From JAICMB01 sp035295125 (GTDB taxonomy: Bacteria; Acidobacteriota; Terriglobia; Bryobacterales; Bryobacteraceae), in NCBI GenBank assembly GCA_035295125.1, contig DATGJP010000020.1, positions 62,001 to 126,000 of the forward strand: a stretch of DNA of 64,000 nucleotides. Reading direction: 5' to 3'. The position numbers were made by a program, and so were the translations under genes. The notes beneath the pieces were generated by a model. The model had not been told where the DNA came from and made no database searches. It worked only from the letters and a program-made list of their open reading frames with translations. Shown in pieces: positions 1 to 7,402 of the stretch. Positions within the stretch are counted from its first letter, which is position 1. Every line of letters starts with the position of its first letter.

Positions 1-634
1 GCGCCAGGCTCTGCACCGCCTTGATTTCGCGCTCCAGGCGATCGGCGCCGGGGAGATCCGCTTTGTTGATTACGAACACGTCGGCGATCTCCATTATGCC
101 CGCCTTCAAAGCCTGCACATCGTCTCCCATGCCCGGCACCAGGACCACGACCGTGACATTGGCGAGCTTCGCGATTTCGACCTCGTCCTGGCCCACACCG
201 ACCGTCTCGACGAGGACCACGTCCCGGCCCGCCGCATCGAGGAGCATCGTCATTTCCGTGGTCGCCTTGGCTATGCCACCGAGCGCGCCGCGAGTTGCCA
301 TCGAGCGGATAAAGACACCCGCGTCAGCATGGTGGTGCTGCATACGTATGCGGTCGCCAAGGATCGCGCCGCCGCTATAAGGACTCGTGGGGTCAACCGC
401 GATTACCCCAACGGTCTTGCCTTCCGCCCGCAAGGCACGGGCGAGTTGGTCGACCAATGTGCTCTTACCGGCGCCGGGTGAGCCGGTGATACCCATGACC
501 AGGGCATGGCCGGTGTGCGGGAACAGTTCGCGAAGCAGCGGTTCCGCCTCGCGCGTGCGGTTTTCGATGGACGTCGCCGCACGGGCGAGCGCGCGCAGGT
601 CTCCATGACGGATACGTTCGCCCAATTCCCGCAT
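1..634 (-). CDS. meaB: methylmalonyl-CoA mutase-associated GTPase MeaB, 3' part outside window
   Basis: The reverse strand reads MRELGERIRHGDLRALARAA and runs off the left edge with 211 codons visible and no stop. A P-loop, GITGSPGAGKST, follows about residue 44, then VIAVDPTSPYSGGAILGDR (switch region), the Mg-binding DVVLVETVGVGQDE and the start of the base-specificity loop, VFVINKAD. These are the signatures of the MeaB/ArgK G3E-type GTPase, a cytosolic chaperone that loads and protects adenosylcobalamin-dependent methylmalonyl-CoA mutase. The start ATG overlaps the stop of the acyl-CoA dehydrogenase gene by one base (TAATG), so the two are probably translated together, in keeping with acyl-CoA/propionyl-CoA breakdown. 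Only the C-terminal dimerisation arm is missing, because of the window boundary. Confidence 0.93.
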   Translation of the reverse strand, partial: MRELGERIRHGDLRALARAATSIENRTREAEPLLRELFPHTGHALVMGITGSPGAGKSTLVDQLARALRAEGKTVGVIAVDPTSPYSGGAILGDRIRMQHHHADAGVFIRSMATRGALGGIAKATTEMTMLLDAAGRDVVLVETVGVGQDEVEIAKLANVTVVVLVPGMGDDVQALKAGIMEIADVFVINKADLPGADRLEREIKAVQSLA

Positions 635-1776
635 TAGCTCTTCAGGAGTTGGCGGGCGATGACCAGGCGCTGGATTTCGCTGGTGCCTTCGCCAATCGTA
701 CACAGCTTCGAATCGCGGAAGAACTTCTCCACGGGGTAGTCTTTGATGAAACCGTAGCCGCCGTGGATCTGCACCGCTTCGTCGGCCACTTTCACCGCGG
801 TCTCGGACGCGAAGAGTTTCGCCATGGCGGATTCTTTGGTGACGCGCTGCCCGCGATCCTTCATCGCCGCCGCCCGGAAAGTGAGTAGGCGTGAGGCATC
901 GATCGTCGTAGCCATGTCCGAAAGCTTGTGCTGGATGGCCTGGAATTCGGAGATCGGCCGGCCGAACTGCTTCCGATGCTTGGAATACCTGAGCGCGGCT
1001 TCATAGGCGCCCTGCGCCAGGCCAACCGAGAGAGCTGCGATCGAAATACGCCCGCCGTCGAGCGTGCGCAAGCTGTCGACGAAGCCCTCGCCCGGCTTGC
1101 CGAGGAGCTGCGATTGGGGAAGGCGGCAGTCGTGAAAGAGCACCTCGCCCGTGGCGCTGGCCCGCATCCCGAGCTTGTTTTCCTTCTTCCCGAGATCGAA
1201 CCCGGGAACTCCCGTCTCGAGAATAAAGGCCGAGATGCCGTGATGTGAAGCGGCGCGGTCGGTCACCGCCATCGCGACGCAGACGTTGGCATAGTGCGCG
1301 TTGGTGGTGAAGGTCTTGCCGCCATTGAGCACCCAGCATTCGCCATGTTTCACCGCGGTCGAACGCGTACCCGCCGCATCGGACCCGGCTTCCGGTTCTG
1401 TGAGCGACCAGCAGCCAATCCACTCGCCGGTCGCGAGCTTGGGGATGTACTTGTGCTTTTGTTCGTCGTTGCCGGCCAGGTAGATGTGATTCGTGCAAAG
1501 CGAATTGTGGGCCGCAACGATCAGTCCGACGGACGGATCTACGCGCGCGAGTTCCTCGATGATAATGGCGTACTCGATGTAGCCATACCCGGCCCCGCCA
1601 AGCTCCTCCGGGAAAACCGCGCCCATGAGGCCCAGCTTACCGGCCTTCTTGATCGCATCGAGTGGGAATATCTGCTCCTCATCCCACTCCAAAACGTGCG
1701 GGCCGATCTCAGCCTCGGCAAATTCGCGCACTGACTTCCGGAGCTGGAGCTGCTCCGCGGAGTATTCAAAATCCAT
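634..1776 (-). CDS. acyl-CoA dehydrogenase
   Basis: A 380-aa protein of normal length for the short/medium-chain acyl-CoA dehydrogenase family. These are cytosolic FAD enzymes that oxidise acyl-CoA to trans-2-enoyl-CoA and pass electrons to ETF. Visible family motifs are the FAD-contacting WSLTEPEAGSDA near residue 124, RKQFGRPISEFQAIQHKL near 270, and the C-terminal IHGGYGFIKDYPVEKFFRD. The likely catalytic base is Glu363 in IGEGTSEIQ, the usual place in short-chain and glutaryl-type members. The gene is coupled by one base to meaB, so it may act in branched-chain or odd-chain acyl-CoA catabolism. Chain-length specificity cannot be read from the sequence. Confidence 0.93.
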   Translation of the reverse strand: MDFEYSAEQLQLRKSVREFAEAEIGPHVLEWDEEQIFPLDAIKKAGKLGLMGAVFPEELGGAGYGYIEYAIIIEELARVDPSVGLIVAAHNSLCTNHIYLAGNDEQKHKYIPKLATGEWIGCWSLTEPEAGSDAAGTRSTAVKHGECWVLNGGKTFTTNAHYANVCVAMAVTDRAASHHGISAFILETGVPGFDLGKKENKLGMRASATGEVLFHDCRLPQSQLLGKPGEGFVDSLRTLDGGRISIAALSVGLAQGAYEAALRYSKHRKQFGRPISEFQAIQHKLSDMATTIDASRLLTFRAAAMKDRGQRVTKESAMAKLFASETAVKVADEAVQIHGGYGFIKDYPVEKFFRDSKLCTIGEGTSEIQRLVIARQLLKS

Positions 1777-1782
1777 CGATGA

Positions 1783-2988
1783 CTAGACGATATCTTCCTT
1801 TTTGGGATCCCACTTCATGGTGCGGCCCTGGCGATAACTCTCCACGGCCATGCGGCAGGCGATTGAAACGCGGTAGCCCAGGTCGAACGGGCAATTCGTT
1901 TCCTTGCCGGAACGAATACAGTCGAAGAAGTTCTGCATGTGGGCGCTGGGAGGCGTCACGGTGCGGCCGACCAACTCCTGACCATCCGGCCGGTTCACCT
2001 TCTGCGGTGTGTAGCGGATTTGCTGGCCCTTGGAAATTGTACCGTCGGTCCCCAGTACATCTTCGCTAACGCCAAGCTGGTTGTTTCCAAAACCAGAGTC
2101 CCAACTGACGAGCATCTCTTCAGCCTGTTCCAGCGTAACGTTCATCGTGTCGGGAACTTCGCGGCCGTCCTTCCAGAGATACAACCCGCCGGTCATGTTG
2201 ACCGACTTGGGAACTTGCAGGTTGAGCGCTTTGTACCAGAAAGAAACCTGGTGGCACATGTTCTCGTAGACGTTGCCGCCGGAATAATCCCAAAAGAAGC
2301 GCCAGTTGATGTAGCGGTCGGGGTCGAATTCGTGCTTTGCAGCTTCGCCCTGGAACGAATCCCAGAGTATGTTCTCCGGATTCATATCCGGGTATACCGG
2401 CCGCGCCCACTGCGGCTTCCCATGCGGCGTATTGCGATACATGTGCATATGAATCGCGGTGATTTTGCCGAGCGTGCCGGTGTTCAGAAATTCCATCGCA
2501 TCCGGCATCTGGCCCGAAGAGCAAGATTGATGGCCGATCTGCACGGTTCGCTTGCCCTCCACCTTGCGATAGGCGGCGCGCATGCGCTTGGCATGAGCCA
2601 CCGTGAACGCCATCGTCTTTTCCTGGTAAACGTGCTTGCCGGCGTCGATCGCATGGACAAAATGTTCGCAATGCAGGTGCTGCGGCGTGGCGATCAGCAC
2701 GGCATCGATGCTCTTGTCGTCGAGCAGACGGCGATGGTCGAGGTACGTGGCGGCCGTGGGAACGATTTTCCTGGCTTCTTCGAGGCGCCGCGTGTAGATG
2801 TCGGCGAACGCCACGAAGTCGACGTTGGGGCAGCCCATCGCCTGGCGCGTAATTTCCTTGCCGCGGTCGCCGATGCCGATGATTCCAGCCCGGATGCGGT
2901 CGTTTGCCCCGAGAATACCCTTGGGTGAGGCGAGCGTCGTCGCGAGGCCGGAGGCCATCGTGCTGATGAATTTGCGACGCGAATCCAT
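1783..2988 (-). CDS. Gfo/Idh/MocA family oxidoreductase with Tat-type leader
   Basis: A 401-aa protein. The N-terminus MDSRRKFISTMASGLATTLA is a twin-arginine leader (RRKFIS), so export of the folded, cofactor-bound enzyme is likely. The Rossmann fold follows, with the NAD(P) motif GIIGIGDRG near residue 35. The family EKP motif is present as EKT (YQEKTMAFTV), keeping the lysine. The C-terminal substrate domain has ENMCHQVSFWYKAL. Family members oxidise or rearrange sugars and cyclitols; Tat-exported paralogues are numerous in Acidobacteriota and Planctomycetota. The substrate is unknown. Six bases separate it from the downstream acyl-CoA dehydrogenase, so read-through is possible although no functional link is evident. 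Confidence 0.88.
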   Translation of the reverse strand: MDSRRKFISTMASGLATTLASPKGILGANDRIRAGIIGIGDRGKEITRQAMGCPNVDFVAFADIYTRRLEEARKIVPTAATYLDHRRLLDDKSIDAVLIATPQHLHCEHFVHAIDAGKHVYQEKTMAFTVAHAKRMRAAYRKVEGKRTVQIGHQSCSSGQMPDAMEFLNTGTLGKITAIHMHMYRNTPHGKPQWARPVYPDMNPENILWDSFQGEAAKHEFDPDRYINWRFFWDYSGGNVYENMCHQVSFWYKALNLQVPKSVNMTGGLYLWKDGREVPDTMNVTLEQAEEMLVSWDSGFGNNQLGVSEDVLGTDGTISKGQQIRYTPQKVNRPDGQELVGRTVTPPSAHMQNFFDCIRSGKETNCPFDLGYRVSIACRMAVESYRQGRTMKWDPKKEDIV

Positions 2989-3031
2989 GGAGAGCCTTGT
3001 CTCAGTTTACCGCGGCGCCGCGGATAGACGG

Positions 3032-3790
3032 CTACTTTGCCGCTTTGCGGGCTTTCTTCTTCTTGAGCGGGTCCGCCGGTTCGTAAGCGAGTTCCTCCGA
3101 AAGCACCTCCACCAGCCGCGAAAGAACCCTGGTGCGCGCCCAATACTTGTCGTTGCCTTCGATGAGCGACCAGGGCGCAGTAGTGGTGCTGGTCTTAACC
3201 AGCATTTCTTCCACGGCATCCTCGTATGCATTCCACTTCTCGCGGTTGCGCCAGTCCTCGTCGGTTAGCTTCCACGCCTTGTAGCCGATGTCCTTGCGTT
3301 CCTCGAAACGCCGAAGCTGCTCCTCGCGCGAGATGTGAATCCAGAACTTCAGCAGCACCGTGCCGAAGTCCCGCAGTTGCCGCTCGAAGGCGTTAATCTC
3401 TTTGAACGCCCGTTTCCACTCGTCTTCCTTGGCGAACCCCTCAACTCGTTCCACCAGCACGCGACCGTACCAGGAGCGGTCGTAGATCGCTATCTGACCC
3501 GGTTCGGGCAAGCGACGCCAAAAGCGGTACAGGTAGTGCCGTGTCTTGTCCTCGCCCTGCGGCGCGCTGATGGGGTAAACCACGTAACCGCGAGGATCGA
3601 GCTTTTCGGTGATGCGCTTGATAGCGCCGCCCTTGCCGGCCGCGTCCCAACCCTCGAACATCACGATCACCGGGCGTTTCTTTACGTACACCTGGTAGCC
3701 GAGCTCACGAAGCTGAATCTGTCTTCGCGTGATTTGCCGCACGTACTCGTCGCGGTCGAGCTTCTTGGTGAGATCTACGGTTTCGAGCAT
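3032..3790 (-). CDS. polyphosphate kinase 2 family protein (intact Walker motifs)
   Basis: A 252-aa PPK2-family protein. It has Walker A FEGWDAAGKGGAIK near residue 46, the lid region LDPRGYVVYPISAPQGED, and Walker B YDRSWYGRVLVERVEGF near residue 110. This matches single-domain PPK2 enzymes, which transfer phosphate between polyphosphate and nucleotides. The C-terminus is lysine-rich (LKKKKARKAAK). The start ATG directly follows the stop codon of the upstream PPK2 gene with no gap, so the two are almost certainly co-translated. The preferred substrate (NMP or NDP) cannot be decided from the sequence. The pair may work as a split two-domain enzyme (see the neighbour). Confidence 0.92.
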   Translation of the reverse strand: MLETVDLTKKLDRDEYVRQITRRQIQLRELGYQVYVKKRPVIVMFEGWDAAGKGGAIKRITEKLDPRGYVVYPISAPQGEDKTRHYLYRFWRRLPEPGQIAIYDRSWYGRVLVERVEGFAKEDEWKRAFKEINAFERQLRDFGTVLLKFWIHISREEQLRRFEERKDIGYKAWKLTDEDWRNREKWNAYEDAVEEMLVKTSTTTAPWSLIEGNDKYWARTRVLSRLVEVLSEELAYEPADPLKKKKARKAAK

Positions 3791-4591
3791 CTAGACCCCC
3801 GATTCTCCGAGCTTTTCCATGGCGGCCCGAAGATCAGCGTCTTTGCGCGACGCTTCGGCATATTCCGATCGCGGCGGCGCGTTCGGACCGAGCCGCTTCT
3901 CCATGGCGGCAATGATGGTTTCAAAAACTTTGCGCCGGGCATGCCATTTGGAGGTGGCTTCGATGATGGTCCAGGGGCCGAATTCCGAATCGGTCTGTTC
4001 CAGCATTTCTTCGGCTGCCGCGAAGTAATCCTCGTACTTCTTGTGGCGCGCCCAATCGGCTTCGGTCACCCGCCACGTCTCCAGCGGATCGCCTTCAATG
4101 GATCGAAAACGCTTCTTCTGTTCTTTCCTGCTGATGTGCAGGAAGAATTTGAGAATCGACGTGCCGTCGTCGGCGATCATGCGCTCGAATTCGGTGATGT
4201 CGCGATAGGCCTGCCGCCAGACTTTTTCCGGAACGGTGCCCTCGACCCGGTCGTCCCAGACACGGCGATACCAGCTATGGTCGAAGATGATCATCTCTCC
4301 GCGATTGGGTAGCTTCAGCCAGAAGCGCCACAACCAGGGCTTCTGCTGTTCGTAGGTGCGGGGTACGGTGATGGGATAAAGCTTAAAGCCGCGGGGATCG
4401 AGCCGTTGCGTCAGGGCGGAAATGGTGGTGCCTTTGCCGGACGCGTCCCAACCCTCAAATACGACGATGGTGGCCGCCCCGTGATCCCAGGAGGCCTTCT
4501 CCAGGTCATACAGGCGCTTCTGCAGCATCGGCAGGACGCGCTTGAATTCTTCGCGGGACAGCTTCTTTTTGAGATTGATGTTGTCCAACAT
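3791..4591 (-). CDS. polyphosphate kinase 2 family protein (variant Walker B)
   Basis: A 266-aa paralogue of the downstream gene. The N-termini align (MLDNINLKKKLSREEF against MLETVDLTKKLDRDEY). Walker A is intact (FEGWDASGKGTT), but the family motif DRSWYGR/NR is altered to FDHSWYRRVWDDRVEG. In fused two-domain class II PPK2 proteins the N-terminal domain is the degenerate one and the C-terminal domain is catalytic. Here the first gene of the pair is the degenerate one, so the pair looks like that architecture split into two polypeptides. That is inference. It may still be an active PPK2, since its Asp and Walker A survive. Confidence 0.9.
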   Translation of the reverse strand: MLDNINLKKKLSREEFKRVLPMLQKRLYDLEKASWDHGAATIVVFEGWDASGKGTTISALTQRLDPRGFKLYPITVPRTYEQQKPWLWRFWLKLPNRGEMIIFDHSWYRRVWDDRVEGTVPEKVWRQAYRDITEFERMIADDGTSILKFFLHISRKEQKKRFRSIEGDPLETWRVTEADWARHKKYEDYFAAAEEMLEQTDSEFGPWTIIEATSKWHARRKVFETIIAAMEKRLGPNAPPRSEYAEASRKDADLRAAMEKLGESGV

Positions 4592-4862
4592 GACCGCGCT
4601 TCAATTCTACTCGCGTTCGAGCAGTACCGCAGCCTTCACGCCAGAGTTTGTTTGAGCCTGTAATGGAGGCTGTTAGCCCGCGTCGGGTTGTCAACCCGCC
4701 TGCCCCTAACTCTGAACAAGTGCCGAACAGCACCGGTTGGCAACCGGCGGAACGATGGCATCCTGCATCACCGCAGCCGAACTACAGTTTGAGAAAACTA
4801 AGTGGCATTGGCCTTTCGGCTCGACGTCGATTTACCGCCTGAAGGCGGCGTATGCCAACGAT
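4592..4862. repeat. intergenic region with three short hyphenated palindromes
   Basis: This 271-bp gap lies between the convergence-free ends of the PPK2 promoter side and the sigma-54 regulator 3' end; I see no gene. It holds CGGGTTG-T-CAACCCG (4684-4698), CCGGTTG-G-CAACCGG (4733-4747) and CCGCCT-GA-AGGCGG (4835-4848). The first two share a 7-1-7 layout and differ by compensating bases. Similar palindromes lie at 49123-49143 and 49230-49245. No U-run follows any of them, so they are not standard intrinsic terminators. The PPK2 promoter should be near 4600-4650, but I cannot assign its hexamers. Confidence 0.6.
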
Positions 4863-6215
4863 CTAGCGCAGGTTGAACTTCTTCATCTTGTACCGCAGCG
4901 TATCGCGCGTGATGCGCAAAATTCGCGCAGCCTGGGTCTGATTCCCATTCGTCTTCGCCAGCGCTTGTACCAACAGCCGGCGCTCCTGGTCGGCCAGCGA
5001 CATGCCATCGTTGGACGCAGCCTCTTCGGTGCCATTGCTCGCAATCGCCGGCATCACCGTGGCTTCGGCGCTCCGCACCGCGATCGGAAGGCTCGACGGC
5101 GTAATGTACGACGTTTCTTCCAGGATCATCGCGCGTTCGATCGCATTGCGCAGTTCGCGAATGTTTCCCGGCCAGTCATGCGCCAGCAGCAGCGCTTCCG
5201 CATCGGGCGAAAGCCCATCGATCTGCCGCTTGAACTTGACGTTGTACGTCTCGATAAAGAACTTCGCCAGCGGCAGAATGTCCTGCGCACGGTCGCGCAG
5301 CGGGGGAACCACCAATTGAATGACGTTCAGCCGGTAATACAGGTCCTGCCGGAACGCGCCTTCCTTCACCGCCTCGCGCAAATTCTTGTTGGTCGCCGCA
5401 ACGATGCGGATGTCCACTTTCAGGTCTCGCAGACCGCCCAGCCGCCGGAATGTCTGCTCTTCCAAAACGCGCAGCAGCTTGGCCTGTAACGACATTGCAA
5501 TCTCGCCAATTTCGTCCAGAAACAGCGTGCCCTTGTCGGCCAGCTCGAACAGCCCGCGCTTTTGCGCTCGCGCATCGGTGAAGGCGCCCTTCTCGTAGCC
5601 GAAAAGCTCACTCTCCAACAGCGTCTCGGGAATCGCCGCGCAATTGATAGCCAGAAACGGCTCCGATTGACGCAGACTCTGATAGTGCAGCGTTGTCGCG
5701 ATGAGATCCTTACCCGTCCCATTCTCGCCTTCAATCAGAATGGACGTGGCTTCACTGATCGCAACGCGGCGGACAAAATTTATCACCTCGCGCATGGCCT
5801 GCGACTCGGCGATCACCTGGCGCTTGGAAGGCTCCGCTTCGTCGGTGATGTCCTTCACCGTTGCTACTACGCCGTCCATCTCGCCATTGCCGCCGAGCAG
5901 TTGGATGGTGCGAATTACCACCATGCGTTCGCGGCCGTTGTCTGTGTGAAGACGCACAGTTCCGCTGGGGACGCATTGTGTGTCACCTAACCCTTGAACC
6001 ATTCCACAGCCCGGTTCACAAACAGAGCAGCGGAAAAGATCGCGGCAATGCCTTCCTACCATCTCATCCGACGTCATGCCAAACAGCCGTTGCGCGGCCT
6101 GGTTGACGCCAGTTACGTATAGATCCTTGTCATACAAGAAAAGGGCGTCAGAGAGCTGGTCGAACACCGCTTCCAACACTTCGGGGCGCTGCCATCGCGG
6201 CGCTAGGACTGACAC
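4863..6215 (-). CDS. sigma-54-dependent transcriptional activator with PAS sensor
   Basis: A 450-aa NtrC-family activator with three parts. Residues about 10-130 form a PAS domain (LSDALFLYDKDLYVTGVNQA) with an unusual cysteine set, FRCSVCEPGCGM followed by a further Cys about 9 residues on. Residues about 140-380 form the AAA+ core, with Walker A EGENGTGKD, the sigma-54-contact loop GAFTDA (canonical GAFTGA) and Walker B GTLFLDEIGE. The C-terminus is a Fis-type helix-turn-helix (GNQTQAARILRITRDTLRY). It is divergent from the small operon starting at 6447, which has a sigma-54 promoter. The obvious inference is that this protein activates that promoter. The cysteines suggest metal, thiol or redox sensing, which is untested. 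Confidence 0.93.
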   Translation of the reverse strand: MSVLAPRWQRPEVLEAVFDQLSDALFLYDKDLYVTGVNQAAQRLFGMTSDEMVGRHCRDLFRCSVCEPGCGMVQGLGDTQCVPSGTVRLHTDNGRERMVVIRTIQLLGGNGEMDGVVATVKDITDEAEPSKRQVIAESQAMREVINFVRRVAISEATSILIEGENGTGKDLIATTLHYQSLRQSEPFLAINCAAIPETLLESELFGYEKGAFTDARAQKRGLFELADKGTLFLDEIGEIAMSLQAKLLRVLEEQTFRRLGGLRDLKVDIRIVAATNKNLREAVKEGAFRQDLYYRLNVIQLVVPPLRDRAQDILPLAKFFIETYNVKFKRQIDGLSPDAEALLLAHDWPGNIRELRNAIERAMILEETSYITPSSLPIAVRSAEATVMPAIASNGTEEAASNDGMSLADQERRLLVQALAKTNGNQTQAARILRITRDTLRYKMKKFNLR

Positions 6216-6258
6216 TAATAACCTCTCTCGGTACTTTCATTATCAGGCCTTTTCGCAT

Positions 6259-6291
6259 TTTGACGCAATGCTTTTGCACGCTGACGTCAAA
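6259..6291. promoter_or_regulatory. inverted repeat, candidate enhancer (UAS) for the sigma-54 activator
   Basis: TTTGACG (6259-6265) and CGTCAAA (6285-6291) form an inverted repeat separated by 19 bp; the right arm also contains the 6-bp palindrome GACGTC. An overlapping dyad, GCATT-N7-AATGC, lies at about 6256-6272. The centre is roughly 155 bp upstream of the -24/-12 promoter at 6404, within the usual range for enhancer sites of NtrC-type activators, and about 60 bp upstream of the activator start codon, so it could also serve autoregulation. The assignment rests only on position and symmetry. Confidence 0.45.
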
Positions 6292-6403
6292 TGGGGGATT
6301 TCACCCAAATCCGGATCCTTCCTTGGGGCCGTATAACACGTGGAGGTAGGGTGAAGACGTGACCGGCCAAACTTATCCCCTTCAGAATGCGTGGGAAACA
6401 AAC

Positions 6404-6419
6404 TGGCCGCAGGATTGCA
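6404..6419 (+). promoter_or_regulatory. sigma-54 (-24/-12) promoter
   Basis: TGGCCGCAGGATTGCA has the invariant GG and GC of a sigma-54 promoter, with the GC at the required 10-bp spacing after the GG, and matches the TGGC-N7-TTGCW core. Transcription would start about 6430, just ahead of a GGAGAG ribosome site (6432-6437) and the ATG at 6447. It points towards the small cytochrome-like operon and away from the divergent sigma-54 activator, which supports the assignment. Confidence 0.75.
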
Positions 6420-6446
6420 CCTATATGGTCCGGAGAGCAATCCCTC

Positions 6447-6665
6447 ATGCTAAAGACCCTGAAATTCGTCCTTCCCTGCGCAATCGTAGGGGCAGGCCTC
6501 TTACTAACCTCCGTTCAATCGAACGCGACTCCCGCGTACGCCAAGAAAGAAGGCGGCGCCAAGTGCACAGTTTGTCATGTAGTGATGGGCAAGAAGGATC
6601 TCAACGATACCGGGAAGTGCTATCAACAGCACGACCACAAGCTCGACAGCTGCAAGGCCAACTAG
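6447..6665 (+). CDS. small exported protein with one CXXCH haem motif
   Basis: A 72-aa protein. I chose the internal ATG at 6447 because GGAGAG lies 9 bases upstream and it begins a clean signal peptide, MLKTLKFVLPCAIVGAGLLL, probably cleaved after SNA or AYA. The mature part has a single haem-binding motif, CTVCH, then KCYQQHDHKLDSCKAN, with more Cys and His. It could be a monohaem c-type cytochrome or a small metal-binding periplasmic protein. It is the first gene of a sigma-54-driven operon, and the next gene starts 9 bp downstream. Too short for family assignment beyond the CXXCH signature. Confidence 0.75.
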   Translation: MLKTLKFVLPCAIVGAGLLLTSVQSNATPAYAKKEGGAKCTVCHVVMGKKDLNDTGKCYQQHDHKLDSCKAN

Positions 6666-6673
6666 TTAACCAT

Positions 6674-7168
6674 ATGCCTCGCGTCCAGATTTCAATCCAC
6701 GATCAGAAATACGCTCAAAATCTGGCGAACCTCCTCCAGAAGGACGGGTCGCACGCCGTGGTGTTCGTCGAAAAACCGGACCTCGCCATCGACGGCATCA
6801 TCGTTGTGGATGGGAATCGGATGGAAAACCTCGTCTTTTTCGAAGCGCAGCCGGAGCGCTTCGTCGTAGTCACCCGCAAAGACGCCAACCTGCTCGCCCG
6901 CATTTGGGATGTAGGCGTGCGACACGTGGTTTTTGAGGATGACGCGCCCTCCACCGCCCTCCTGGCCGTGATTGCCGCGGAGCTGCGGATCTCAAAAGAC
7001 GATCAAAAGAAAGGCGTAAAGACCGGGCCCATTGCGAGCAGTGCGCAGGCTCAGAAGCGCCTCATGCCCGTATTTCCCGAAGCGCCTGTTTTCGAATCCA
7101 GCAATTGCAGCCCGTGTGGGTGCCAGGCATTCCACCGCTGCGGAATCCCTTCCAACGGAGCCATATGA
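6674..7168 (+). CDS. receiver-like (pseudo-receiver) protein
   Basis: A 164-aa protein starting MPRVQISIHDQKYAQNLANL. Residues 1-110 have an alternating strand/helix pattern like a CheY-type receiver, with VDGNRMENL after strand 3, VVVTRKD after strand 4 and HVVFEDD after strand 5. The acidic pocket and switch residues of true receivers are not clear, so it is best called receiver-like. The C-terminal tail contains a cysteine cluster, CSPCGCQAFHRC. Its stop overlaps the next gene by ATGA. Co-transcription with the CXXCH protein suggests a part in the same redox or stress response, but function is not known. Confidence 0.7.
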   Translation: MPRVQISIHDQKYAQNLANLLQKDGSHAVVFVEKPDLAIDGIIVVDGNRMENLVFFEAQPERFVVVTRKDANLLARIWDVGVRHVVFEDDAPSTALLAVIAAELRISKDDQKKGVKTGPIASSAQAQKRLMPVFPEAPVFESSNCSPCGCQAFHRCGIPSNGAI

Positions 7169-7383
7169 AATACCTATCGATCGTCCCCATCCTTCTGACG
7201 GCAGTTGTTCTCGGACAATCCGGTGCCCGCAAACCCGGAGCGAGGCAGCAGGATGTGCCCGTCGAAGCAGCGCAAACCGGCATGCCTTCCCGTTGGAGCG
7301 CCATTCTCATTGCGACAGCCGTGGTTTACTGCCTGTTGATGTTAGTCGGCCTCTACGCGACGGGCTGGTTCCAGGTAAGGTAA
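7165..7383 (+). CDS. small membrane protein, function unknown
   Basis: A 72-aa protein, start ATG inside the ATGA overlap with the previous stop, with GGAG about 6 bases upstream. The N-terminus MKYLSIVPILLTAVVLGQ looks like a signal peptide or first membrane helix. A second hydrophobic stretch, SAILIATAVVYCLLMLVGLY, precedes a short C-terminal tail. No family recognised. It is the third gene of the sigma-54 operon. A membrane anchor or partner for the small haem protein is possible but speculative. Confidence 0.65.
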   Translation: MKYLSIVPILLTAVVLGQSGARKPGARQQDVPVEAAQTGMPSRWSAILIATAVVYCLLMLVGLYATGWFQVR

Positions 7384-7402
7384 GGCGAGCTTCAGCTTGC
7401 CA

